Assembly (NCBI GenBank): GCA_014529385.2
Contig: CM043958.1
Location: 155,066,293-155,130,292 of the forward strand
Origin: Adiantum capillus-veneris
Taxonomy: Eukaryota; Streptophyta; Polypodiopsida; Polypodiales; Pteridaceae
Length of the DNA: 64,000 bases
Reading direction: 5' to 3'
Positions 1-10,794 of this stretch are shown in pieces; position 1 is the stretch's first letter; every line of letters begins with the position of its first letter. The notes under the pieces are model-generated. The model ran no database searches. It was not told the DNA's origin and worked only from the letters and a program-made list of their open reading frames with translations. The translations under genes were made by a program, and so were the position numbers.

Positions 1-2
1 TT

Positions 3-330
3 AGTCTCTATGCTTCCAAGTCTACTATTGATAGATGTAGGGTTTGGACAAAATTTCAAGACCTTGATGGTCCTATTCTACTAATTGGAGACTTTAACAT
101 GGTTGAATATATCAATGACAGATGGCAGCTGAAGGGACATGTCATTAATGGTGCTGAGAAGGATACCTAGGACACTGTGACAGGCTCCCACAACCTTATT
201 GACATTTCTAAAGACACTGGTACTACTTGGTCCAACAAACAAACCGGGTCCTGCTTCAAAACAGCAAGGTTATACAGAGCATATATGTCTACTGATCTAG
301 TTCATGAACAATGGCAGATCTCCATTCAGG
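3..330 (+). pseudogene. LINE endonuclease-domain fragment
   Basis: Frame 3 reads a decayed apurinic-type endonuclease of a plant L1-like LINE. The motif LIGDFNM lies near 84-104, preceded by an YASKSTIDRCRVW-like stretch, and TTWSNKQTGS follows near 220-250, matching the T-W-S/N block of LINE endonucleases. This enzyme nicks target DNA to prime reverse transcription. A TAG stop at 168-170 breaks the frame. The fragment runs off the left edge and loses similarity near 330, so it is a remnant. Bases 331-530 show nothing recognisable. Confidence 0.7.
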
Positions 331-530
331 TTTGCAACACAATTCTGATTTCAAATCTTGCCTCTATCTTGCTCTCGGGTCGGTATTTTTAGCCCAAACT
401 TGAAATCTGAGATGTACTCAAGTATGTCTACGAGTGAATTGAGTCAAAACCCCAATATGAAGGACAATTTAACTTTTTATTTTTGCTTTCTAGAATTGAT
501 GTGATAAGTTTGACTTCATACAATTGTCCT

Positions 531-1305
531 TGTTGGCTTTCTTATAGCATAGCTCCAATGAATCCACAAAATTATCAATTCTGAGATGGTAGCAACCCGC
601 TGGCTAGGGCATGGAAGCATCACACATGGGTGAGTGTGTGAGAGCTACGAGTTGGAAAGAGTAGGGAAATCATGAGTGGTCAACTAGAATAGGAAGAACA
701 GAGAACTAATGAAAGGGATTAGTGGTCACACATATGTTACCCTGATGCAGTTCTTTTCATTGCATTCTCTACTATCCTTGTAGGTGCATCTAAACACGAG
801 CTCACCAAAGCTCATGGGGTTACAATTAGAGTGATATATGCATGAATCCTAATCTACACACTACTCTAATCATGCACACAACACCATAATCAAACACATA
901 ATAAAAAGCAATCAAGAGATTAGAGAGCGATTAGTTCTTACACACACATTAAGACACTAATACACAACTTTAATAAAAAGCAAGAGGACTCAACTTCAAT
1001 GCACGCATTAATCGATTTGTGAAGCAAGTACATGTGGCTCCAAGCTTCCATCTTCATAGCTCTCCTTCGCCTTCTCTACTCTAGGTTATCCTTCCAAAAT
1101 TATCTCTCTCCCCCCTTTTACATGCCTACAATTCACTTATATGCCTATGATTTTAAAAGTAAATGGCTAGCCACCCAAGGCACATAGAGTAAAATAGTAG
1201 AGACAAATTGGAACTTGTAGAGAATCCGTCTATCTATACATAGATAATGGAAAATGTGCTCATGGAGAAAATAAACATGGCTACTAGTGTTGGATGCTTC
1301 CAACC
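531..1305 (-). repeat. LTR of family P (copy A, 3' LTR)
   Basis: Starts TGTTGGCT and ends GGATGCTTCCAAC on the plus strand. It aligns along its length with 3581-4351 and 31327-32320: shared blocks include CATAGCTCCAATG near the left end and AGAGATTAGAGAG in the middle. On the minus strand a purine-rich GGATGGGGGAAG stretch (about 1305-1317) sits where a polypurine tract would lie just before a 3' LTR. Confidence 0.65.
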
Positions 1306-1895
1306 TTCCCCCATCCTAAGCTGTCATCCTTAACAAAGCCATGTTGAGGTGGATGCATGAGAAAGAATGTGCATGCAAAAGAAAAAAGTTGATAAGGTAG
1401 CAAGCTCATCAATAAGGCATAAGGGGAAGGCAAAGAATATCTGTAGTAATGAGTAAATGCAAAGAATTATGAAATTCTACATTGCCAATAAGGAAAAATA
1501 AATAACACTTGCCAAAATTAATTACTTTTGGGCTTATATATGAGTCTATCAAATAGTTAGCTATAACTAAGGGTTAAAACAACAACTCTAGTACTAGTTA
1601 AGTTAGGAAGATTATCTAAATGCGAGATTCGCTAATTGTGTGTTTTATCTTAGATAAGCTAACTAACTCTTACAACTCCAAACAAAAGCTTGAATTTTTC
1701 ACTTGAAGCTTAATGGAAGTCTTTTCCAGTTCATCTTTCTTGTTTTTCTTCTCACATTAGTTCAAAATCATTTGACATGCATTCTTATTTTGTATGCCTA
1801 GATTTTTTTGCTTCTTAAATAAAAGCACCCACATAGGGAACTTTTAGGGCTCTAGTACCATAGGCAATACATGTGAGTGAAGTACCAAAATCAAA

Positions 1896-1896
<1 letters not shown>

Positions 1897-1977
<81 letters not shown>
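1897..1977. repeat. (TG)n(AG)n microsatellite
   Basis: A TG run passes into a long AG run with one interruption (AGCG). The second family-P copy has a matching GA tract at 29844-29913 at a comparable place in its leader, so the microsatellite is part of the element. Confidence 0.95.
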
Positions 1978-1981
<4 letters not shown>

Positions 1982-3561
1982 AAAATTTGTATTTTAATTT
2001 TGTTTTGTTTTGTTTTTTTGCAATTTTTTTAAAAGAACCCCTTATTTTGTTTAAAAAAAATTGCTTTTTTTTCAAAAACCAAAAAATATGCAATAAATTA
2101 AAAAGCTTGCAAAAAATAACCAAAAATAAGAAAAAGAAGAGAAAGAGATGTGGATGACTATGGGGGTGTAGATACTTTTTTTAATTTAGTTTTTTTGGAA
2201 AATATGCAAACAATTAAAAAAGTTAAAATTTACCCAAAAATCCAAAAAATCTCAAAATTGATCCAAAAATTAGTGAAAATTACTAGTTTGCAATGCATGC
2301 TCTAGATAGGCTGTTTGCATCAAGGTTATTTCATTTTCATTATTCTTTGTGAAAAATTTAGCAAAAATTTGCTTAAAATTTACAAAAAATAGCCGAAAGC
2401 TCACCAATTTCTTTAAGAATCATGCAACCAATTTTACTTTAAATACACATTTAGCAATAAAATTTGACATTTCAATTAGACATCAAAGTGCTAATAAAAA
2501 TTGAATAGTTTTGGATTGTTTTTGTTTTTCACCCAATTTTAATAACAAATGAGTCTAATTAGGGGGAAAAAATTGCACATCAATAAAAACACAATCAAAT
2601 TAGCCTATCAATCATTCCATTTTGCACATCAATTAGCATATATAAATTAATTTTCAAGTGTATAAACATGCACATTAAGCACAATCACTTAATAAGCATA
2701 CACACATACAATTATGATGCAATTTCCATCACAATTCAAAATTTTGATGACAATTTGATGCAAATTAAATGCTCAAAATCGTAACCATGCACACATACAA
2801 GTCTAGCACAATTTTGACGGCATTTTGATGCAAATTGAATGTTCAAAACGATGAATCATAAGCAAATCAACAACCACGAGTATCCAGTTGCTTTACATCA
2901 ATCCATTGGCACCAAAATTTCCATACATTTGCACCCACATGTGTGCACATTTCCTACACATAGACATACACTAATGCACTTAAAATTCGACCAAAATTCA
3001 TGTACTTAATCTTTACTCCAAAATGTGCACATAGATCAGCAAAATGAAAAATGAGTGGGTTAATGCACTCACATTTGCACCAAAAATTGTGTTGATTCTC
3101 CAGTTCAATTGATGCTTCTATTGGTGGCCAGGGGGGGGGGGGGGGCGCTCCAAAATTGCACTTCCAAGACCGCTTTGACCTACAACACACCATCACAAAA
3201 TCTCAAGTGTAGCTTCCATTTCAAAATAATCAAACACTTAAGATTGACAAGCACACATCTAATCAAATATTTATCTATGTGTAGCATTTAAAGCACATGC
3301 AATTAGAGAGGATAATTAGTGAAAATCTCTTAATTACACACTACAAAATCAGTCAAATCTACATGAAGGTTTTATAATTTTCTTTCACAAGAGTGATGTT
3401 CAAGGCTTTAATTAGGCATGTACACATAGATAGCACTCAAATTGTTAGTCAACTAGTCACAAATTATTGATTAGTTAGAGAAATGTAGGGGATTATTACA
3501 TCTAAATCTACTACTAAACACTCACTCTTACTAACAAATCTCCTCTAGCTTAAGCTACTAT
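1978..3561 (-). other. Non-coding leader of family P copy A/B
   Basis: This is AT-rich sequence with no supported coding frame. It aligns in blocks with 29950-31320 (for example GCATGCTCTAGATAGGCTG near 2290 against GCACGCTCTAAATTGGTTG near 30137). A run of 15 or more G lies near 3130-3146. The short frames here are chance openings. Confidence 0.6.
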
Positions 3562-3579
3562 CCCCAGCAATGGCACCGA
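3562..3579 (-). promoter_or_regulatory. Primer binding site, tRNA-Asp type
   Basis: The minus strand reads CGGTGCCATTGCTGGGGA. This matches the plant tRNA-Asp primer site TGGCGCCGTTGCCGGGGA at most positions and lies immediately inside the LTR at 3581. It fixes the orientation of the element as minus. Confidence 0.7.
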
Positions 3580-3580
3580 A

Positions 3581-4351
3581 TGTTGGCTCCAGTTGTACCA
3601 TAGCTCCAATGAATCAACAAAAATGCCCATCCAAAGATAATAGCAATGCGGCTAGGGCATGAAAGCATCACACATGGGTGAGTGTGTGAGAGCTATGAGT
3701 TGAGAAAGAGTAGGTAAATCATTCAATTTGGCATTTATAATAGGAAAAAGAGAGAACTAATGATGAGGATTAGTGGTCACACACGCGCTAACCTTACGCT
3801 TATCACACAAAGCTAATGGTTGCATTCTATTATTCCTTGTAGGCACATCCTAATTACAAGCTCACCCAAGCTTATGGGATTCTAATGAGAGTTAAATATG
3901 CAGAGACCCTACTCTACACATTACTCTAATCATGCACACAACACCAAAATCAAACACACAATAGGCAATTAAGAGATTAGAGAGTGATTAGTTCTTATAC
4001 ACACATCAAAACACTAATACACAACTTTAATGAAAAGCGAGAGAGAAGAAAGTGGACTTAACTTCATAGCATGCGTTCATCGATTCATGAAGCAAGTACA
4101 TAAGGCTCCAAGCTTCCACCTCCACAGCCTCCTTCTTTTCCTTCTCTACTCTAGGTGATCGCTTCCCTTTCACAGGACCTACACTTCACTTATACGCATA
4201 AGGTTTTAAAAATAAATGGCCAATTTCCAAGGCACGTAGAGTAAAATAACAGATACAAAATTGTAGAGAGCCTGTCAATCTATACATAGTGAATGAAAAA
4301 TGTGCTCATGGAGAAGATTAAAATGGCTACTGGTGTTGGATGCTTCCAACA
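3581..4351 (-). repeat. LTR of family P (copy B, 5' LTR)
   Basis: Starts TGTTGGCTCC and ends GGATGCTTCCAACA, giving the TG...CA ends of an LTR. It is similar throughout to copies A and C, with scattered substitutions and small indels. The adjoining primer site makes it the 5' LTR of a minus-strand element. Confidence 0.7.
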
Positions 4352-4789
4352 CTAAGCCACAAAAATAGTGTGATGTAGAATGAAAATGAAAAAATAATGA
4401 AACCCATGAGTGCTATTATAGGCTTAGTATGAGGGAATAGCGTAGTAGGTGCCCATGAGATTACAAGTGCAACTCATCCATAGGTATCCACCACACATGG
4501 CTCAAATGCCAAATCCTGCAATGAAATTGGAGAGACATCAACCAATTCTGGGTCAACAAAATTTCTAAGAAATATTTAATTCCTTTTAAACTTATTCAGC
4601 CTAAAGAGCATGTAGATGGATAATCCTTAGTACCTATCACAACACATATAGTGAGATTGATGTGTACCACAACCAATGTCTATGGTATAACTAGCCGATT
4701 GTGTTATGTCAAAGGCTTCTTCATTGTATCTTATTACAAATCAAGGGGCTAGATCTCCAATGATTAAGCAAACAACCACCACCTACACA
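4352..4789 (+). other. Unassigned spacer before T1
   Basis: No convincing frame. The right part probably belongs to the decayed gag of T1, because the downstream zinc knuckle continues from it, but stops and frameshifts prevent a firm reading. Confidence 0.4.
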
Positions 4790-4872
4790 AAAGCTAGGGC
4801 AACTGGTTGTCATAATTGTGGAGAACTAGATCATTAGAAGAATAAGTGTCCTCATCCTGATAAGATCTTAGT

Positions 4873-5357
4873 GCCACCAATAGTGCATTGCAATGATTAT
4901 GGCACTAAAGGTGGACATTTTCTAAAAGATTTCCTAATAATCCTAGCAATAAGAGTAAGACTACTATCAACATGGTGCCACCAATAGTGTATTGCTATGA
5001 TAATGGGAGTACTTCAATCAAGTTTACTAGATAGAGAACCTATTGTACTAGTGAATGTCGGAATAATGAGAGCTCAAGCCAACTCTAAAAGATTTCCTAA
5101 TAATCCTAGCAATAAGAGTAAGACTACTATCAACATGGTGCCACCAATAGTGTATTGCAATGATTATGGCACTAAAGGTGGACATTTTCTAAAAGATTTC
5201 CTAATAATCCTAGCAATAAGAGTAAGACTACTATCAACATGGTGCCACCAATAATGTATTGCTATGATAATGGGAGTACTTCAATCAAGTTTACTAGATA
5301 GAGAACCTATTGTACTAGTGAATGTCGGAATAATGAGAGCTCAAGCCAACTCTAAAA
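4873..5357 (+). repeat. 267-bp tandem duplication in T1 gag
   Basis: Bases 4873-5090 recur almost identically at 5140-5357, a period of 267 bp. A 77-bp inner segment that starts TCTAAAAGATTTCC occurs three times (4921, 5084, 5188). The copies are much more alike than T1 is to T2 or T3, so the duplication is recent relative to the decay of the element. It duplicates the region just after the zinc knuckle. Confidence 0.85.
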
Positions 5358-6254
5358 CAAGAAATCTTGAAGCTTCATATGTAGTGAGAAATCTTATCAA
5401 TCTAGGAGAAGCAAAAATAATAGAACCACTTCGAGAAAATAGAAACAAAACACCATACCTAGGAATGCGGAAGGATTTCTTGAGAAGCATTCCAAGTCTA
5501 CTTCAATTTACAGAATGATAGTGAATTCTAGAGGATCTTCTTTACTGGATAAAGTGTTAATGCTGCATTGGAAGCATATCAAGTGGGGTCATGAATTAGG
5601 AAAATTTTAGAAAAAAAAAAGGAAACATTACCCAGACCCTAGGCTAGACGCAACTAAATTGGAGGGATGCCAGAAGCTAGTAAAAATTACACAAGAACTT
5701 TTGGAAGTGCAAAAGAGAGAACCATCACCACTGGTGGACACAAAGCACTAGTGAGGAAGTGGGCAAAGAAATTGAAAAGAAACTAGAGCAAACATAAACT
5801 TGTTGTGCTAGGCACATAGGATGGTTTTGATGGGATTCCAAGTTTTATGGAAGATCGGCCCAATCATCTTTGAATTCTATAAGGGATCCTAAGGATGTGC
5901 TTCAAACTCTAGGGTTGGATCTATTTGAAGAATTGTGTTTTAGATCATGCACCAATGAAGGTGGACATGCAATCCTTTATGGAGATTAAGGTTTAGAATA
6001 ATTTGGGGATTCTAAAGGAAATAACTTAAAAAACCTACCTTCATATTTGAGTGAACATGAAAAGCATTGCCACTTTAGAATAATCTAGGGATTCTAAAGG
6101 AAATACCTTAAAAAACCTACCTTCATTTTTGGGTGAATATGAAGAGCATTCATCTGTTTAATATCCACTCAAATCATGTATATTAGCACTTGGAGAATGC
6201 TGAGACTTAGATCAAACATGTGGAATGACTTGCACAAAAGTCTAGAAAAAGAGT

Positions 6255-6286
6255 GGGGGGGGGGGGGGGGGGGGGGGGGAGGGGGG
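6255..6286. repeat. Poly-G tract
   Basis: About 31 G with a single A at 6280. It interrupts the decayed T1 coding region. Runs this long are prone to sequencing and assembly error, so the length is uncertain. Confidence 0.8.
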
Positions 6287-7639
6287 TAAAGGGTAACTCA
6301 AGAGAACATTGATGAATTGAAACAGGAGCAATCTCTTCGGAAAATTAAAAATCACTTAAAGTGAGCAATGTTGGAGAATATTGTGAGGTTGAAGAGGGAA
6401 ACACCACTTTACTTATAAAGTATTCTAATGGGACTAAATCCATGGCTATACTATATAGTGGAGTGGGTCTTCCCAATTAAAAAAGTTGAGAATCATGGGA
6501 AGAACCCTTTGTTTGGAAAACAAAATGAAACTTCAACTTACAGATGGGCATGTCAATAAGCCTATGGGATTACTAGAGCGACTTGTGGTCAATGATTCAA
6601 GATTGAGGCTATGATTAAGTATACCTCAAGTAAATTGGATCTATAACAAGAATCAATTTGGAAGACCATTCTTTGAAGGATGTGTCTAGAAGGCTCAATT
6701 GAGGAATTTGACTCAATATCTAATTTAGAGTGATACTAAGTTATATAAAGTTACCATCATGGTTGAATGCAAAAACACATATTTGGTTGTGTGGGGCCTC
6801 AAATAATGGTAGCTTGCAAAGAGAATGTTGCATCTTGGATTGAGAGGTTGAAGATGAAGACTATATCCTAGAGCTATTTCTTGAGCATTTATTTGAGCCT
6901 TTTGAATGGACTTTGATCTTGGAAATGATGGATATATGTGTTAATGAGTCAACTCTAATGAGATTTTGTGACAAAGAATGATACAACTTAATTCCAATAA
7001 AAATGATGTACATACTGAGTGAAGAGGATGAAGAATCAAATGAGAATTCCAAACATCAAGCGTAAGAAAACTAGAATGAGATATCTATATTTAAGATACA
7101 TGAGGAAATCTCTATAAATGACTTGTTTGAGTTGAAAATGGAGATGACATTACATTCTATAATGCTGTAGATAAAAGTAAAGTGGGTCTAGTCACTTCTA
7201 GCGACTCAATTTCTAAAAAAGAGAGATGGATAGTGCGATTGTTGGCTAGAACCAACAACACAACATATAAAAACTAGATACCACATAGAACAATTGTACG
7301 ACTTTTGAGAGATAAGGGTTAAGAATTATATACGTTGAAAGTAACTTTGACATTATCTATTGGAAAACTAGTCTATATTCTTCATTGACCACCAAGCATG
7401 GTAAACAAACCATGTAATAATGGCACAATAGTGAAATGAGTTATCATATTGTTGATATTTGACTTTAGAGTAGTGGTAAAGAAAGGTACCACATATGAGA
7501 GATGATCGCCTATCTCAAATTACATTGGATGAATCATGTCAAGGAGTAGATGAAAATTTACCAGATGCCGATATCTCTCTAGGGGATGAAATCAAGGTGG
7601 TCTAAAAATATTGTGACTGTCACAACCATAGCTTGATTT

Positions 7640-8330
7640 GACATATTCATAGAAAGAGTGGATTATCCTTTTCCTAATCATGCTCAAAAATCCACTTACC
7701 AAAATACTTTACATACATCATGGTCATTGAAGCTTGCCTCTTCTTAATCTTCTTATTCACCACTCTACAAAAGCAAATGGTTAACACGTTCTACTTCTCA
7801 TCAGTATTGGCATGCCAACCCAACCACTCAATGCTAATGGATATACACTAGCACTAGCCACATACACACTGTGAAAAGAGAAATCAAGAGTAGGAAGGCA
7901 TAGCCCTCACACATCACAACCAAGTGACATGGCTGGAAACAAGATTAATAAGAGAGTGACTAGAAGATCTAGAATGTAATCCACTTCAAATAAACACAAT
8001 CAATGCAAATTAGACTAGTAAGAAGGAATAAAAGCTGATTACTGAAAATCAAGAGTTACATGGGAATTAAGAGCCCAATATTTTTAATGATCACAATATC
8101 TACAAGAGCTTTGCTCACCCAAGAATGCTTATTTCTTAGCTTAAGCACATATTTATAGGCATGGATTCTAAGCCACTTTACATTACAATTAAATTAAGTC
8201 TAGTGCACATATTCTCATAGAAATTGGAACTCTAAATGAGCTTAAAACCAAATTATTTACATGGGTAAGATTATGTCACATCCTTTGCTTGGTGCATGCT
8301 TGTTGTAGGTGCTAACTACCGCTAACATTC
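7640..8330 (-). repeat. Probable LTR, minus strand
   Basis: On the minus strand a purine tract (TAAGAGGGGGGAATG, 8331-8345) is followed by TGTTAGCGG, the usual junction of polypurine tract and 3' LTR. About 160 bp further on is a TATA-like box (TATAAATATG, about 8145-8160). The left boundary is not defined and no partner LTR was found to the right, so the element is incomplete. Confidence 0.45.
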
Positions 8331-8345
8331 CCCCCTCTTAATTTG

Positions 8346-10794
8346 GTGCACGTCCTCATGTGTTCAAAAATTAGAGTTTGATGAAATGATGGAAGTGTAG
8401 TCCTTCAAAGGAATGTTGAGCTACCAAAAAATAAAGCACGCCATTAGCACCAAAATTTGAATTACAACATGAAGTACAATGACTAAGAATCATGCAAACT
8501 AAATTGCTTAAAAGATTGTTCAAAGCATAGCCAAAACTAAGCATCACAAAGAAAAAAACACCTACACATTTATGAATTAAACCATCAAAAAAATCAAATT
8601 TATCGATGTTAACACAAGCAATTAGGTATAACCAAGATAATGCAAATTCATAAGCCTACTAGATTAGAAAACTAGATGATCATTATTGATGAAACAACCA
8701 ACCTAATCATCTTCATGGGTTATAAATGAGTCCAAAATCCATTAGTACACTATCTCCTAGCTTTAAGGGAAATATTATGGAACATTTTTATTACACTTTG
8801 CTATAAAAATCAATGTACAACACATGGCATCCAAATCATGATAAAAAATATAGCCATGATTGCTAATTCCTTGTTACCCACAATGATTTTTAAATGTTAC
8901 ATTTGTGCTACTTATTTGGACACTTGCAATTGATTTGTCAGTTCTGCACTTTTTAATGATTCCATTATGAGAGATGCTTATGGCATATGCACTAAGATAC
9001 AAAAGCCTATATCCCCATGGAATGAAAGATAAGAGTCTAGAATTAAGGTAATCATTAGGTATGTAGGACTAGCAAGGAATGAACCTTATATTAACTTACG
9101 ATCATGGCCAACTACCTATGCTTAACATAAATACACATAAACTCCTAATGTGTTTAATATTCACAAGGTTTAGTGTTGAACCTTAAATTCATGCCTATTT
9201 GTGGAAATGAAGAGAACCATATTAAGAAGCAATTTGAAATTGCTCCAAGCATATAAGTTTCAGAGATAGAAATGAGCATAACATGAAAATAGTTCACCTA
9301 CTTCTACTCTCTAGATCATCCTTGAGCAAGTAGTAGAGCCCTCTTGATTTGTTTGATTGCAATCCAATTTTCTTGCAACGAAATTTTAGTGCAAACACAA
9401 GGCAAGACATATCACAAACATGAGAGACAATGCTTCTAAATAAGAAAATTTTGCAATTCGATTTCCCCATACATGATCAAAAGTTGGCTAACAACTAGCT
9501 CAAATGATAATTTTGAATTTTAGGTCAAGCTAATGAGCTAGAGATGACTAACTTTTAATGAAGTTGAAATGGCTCTTAGCCAAATTTTGAAATCATTACC
9601 ATACTCACCCCTTTTGTATGGCCAATGAAACAAGAAATCCCAAGTGTCATCATCCCTTTCAATAATTCAATTATTCTTTAATGCATACTCATCCAAAATA
9701 ATATTGAACATTCTTAATCAATTGTTGCTCTTCACTTAGCATATATGATAGATATATCATAAGGGAGAGGGTACTCTTGAGGTAGATTTTCTTTTCAATT
9801 TTAACTTCCTCAAATGAAGCAATCAAGGGTTGACTACTACTAAGATTCATGAATTTGAAATTTTAGATACACATGGTGAGCCTTGCCTAGCCCTTGAGAG
9901 AGTGATAGAAAGATCTTTGGAAAGAAAAAAAAATCATTTAATTTCAATGTATTCCCCTTATTAAGCTAATGAAATTGCTTCTACCAACATGTCCTTCAAA
10001 CAGAAGTCCATAACTAGCGCAACAAACAATGCAACAATAAAAAATAAATTCCATTTTGTGCAAAAAAGGTGTCATCTAAGCAAACCTTTGTCCAAACCAT
10101 ACACAAATCAAGTTAGGCCCATTTTTTTTGTGTTTTTTTTTTTGTGTGAAAAATTTGCAATTGATCACTCACAAAATTCACTCAACATTCTTCTTTCCAC
10201 TCCTCTCCCATCTCTCAACTCAAGGTTAAGCTTGCACACATCTTGATTTTTTTCTAAGCCTCCATGTTTTTACCACCTCATGCTCCCTTCCATCATGTTT
10301 TGAGTTTTGGATTTGCTCAATGGAATGGATTTTAGTTTTTTTTTCCTCAAAGGGGGAAGAGGGGTGGGAACCGCCCTTTCCCATTAAGTTACCCTTATTT
10401 TTTTTAAAATTCTTGTCCACCCTCACCATATCAATGGTAGCAAAGCAAGAACTACAGACACAAATATGTCAATCTATGGGACGTAACAATTCGACTAGTG
10501 CATGGAGACTACAAGAGGTGGCTATCCTCTTGGAAAACCCCGGTCTACCTTGCTACTCCCAAGTGAAAATCTCAAGTGCATGGAGGCTACAAGAGGTGGC
10601 TATCCTATGGTGGCCTTCTAATCAGATTGATATGTATGTAAATATCTATTTAGTGTCGTAAATAATCAGGTTACATAATATCCATATCCATAATAACTAC
10701 CAAAATTTGCTTGTATATCTTAAAGGAGTGATGAACTTTTCGACTACAAGCGTTAAAATGAACTAAAAAGCAAAATCACATGTCCATCTCTTGA
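8346..10794. other. AT-rich sequence without a supported gene
   Basis: Probably internal sequence of the minus-strand element whose LTR ends at 8330. No frame longer than about 110 codons has recognisable content. It holds poly-T runs near 10122-10142 and 10337-10346, and a short imperfect duplication: GTGCATGGAGACTACAAGAG near 10498 recurs with one change near 10579, followed by the same GGTGGCTATCCT. Confidence 0.5.

Larger units (their letters stand above)
531..4351 (-). mobile_element. Non-coding LTR retrotransposon, family P (LARD-like)
   Basis: Two directly repeated ends (531-1305 and 3581-4351) bracket about 2.3 kb that has no reading frame of note. On the minus strand the element has a 5' LTR at 3581-4351, a primer site complementary to tRNA-Asp at 3562-3579, a long AT-rich leader, a purine run near 1306-1320 and a 3' LTR at 531-1305. 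Lacking gag and pol, it would depend on proteins from another element. The LTRs differ at many positions, so the insertion is old. I see no target duplication directly flanking this pair. A related LTR lies at 31327-32320. Confidence 0.65.
4790..7600 (+). pseudogene. Family T Ty3/gypsy polyprotein remnant (T1)
   Basis: A heavily broken copy of the polyprotein seen better at 50140-56010. In order: a CCHC zinc knuckle (CHNCGELDH..KNKC, 4808-4849, one stop inside); a RAQANSK segment matching RAQAQRR of T3; the conserved linker module near 5540-5720; a protease near 6379-6600; a region near 6790-7000 matching the post-protease segment of T3; and the RNase H tail (VNKPCNNGTIV near 7400, then ADHLSR-like sequence to about 7560). 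The reverse transcriptase core is missing. The protease DSG is changed to YSG at 6454-6462, so the catalytic aspartate is lost. It is not functional. Confidence 0.65.

Noticed and set aside
7611-7625. 15-bp inverted repeat TTGTGACTGTCACAA
   Set aside because: Single occurrence with no repeated partner or flanking feature. Expected by chance in a window of this size.
10226-10429. Short frames on both strands near a poly-T stretch
   Set aside because: Low complexity, no recognisable domain, no conserved neighbour.
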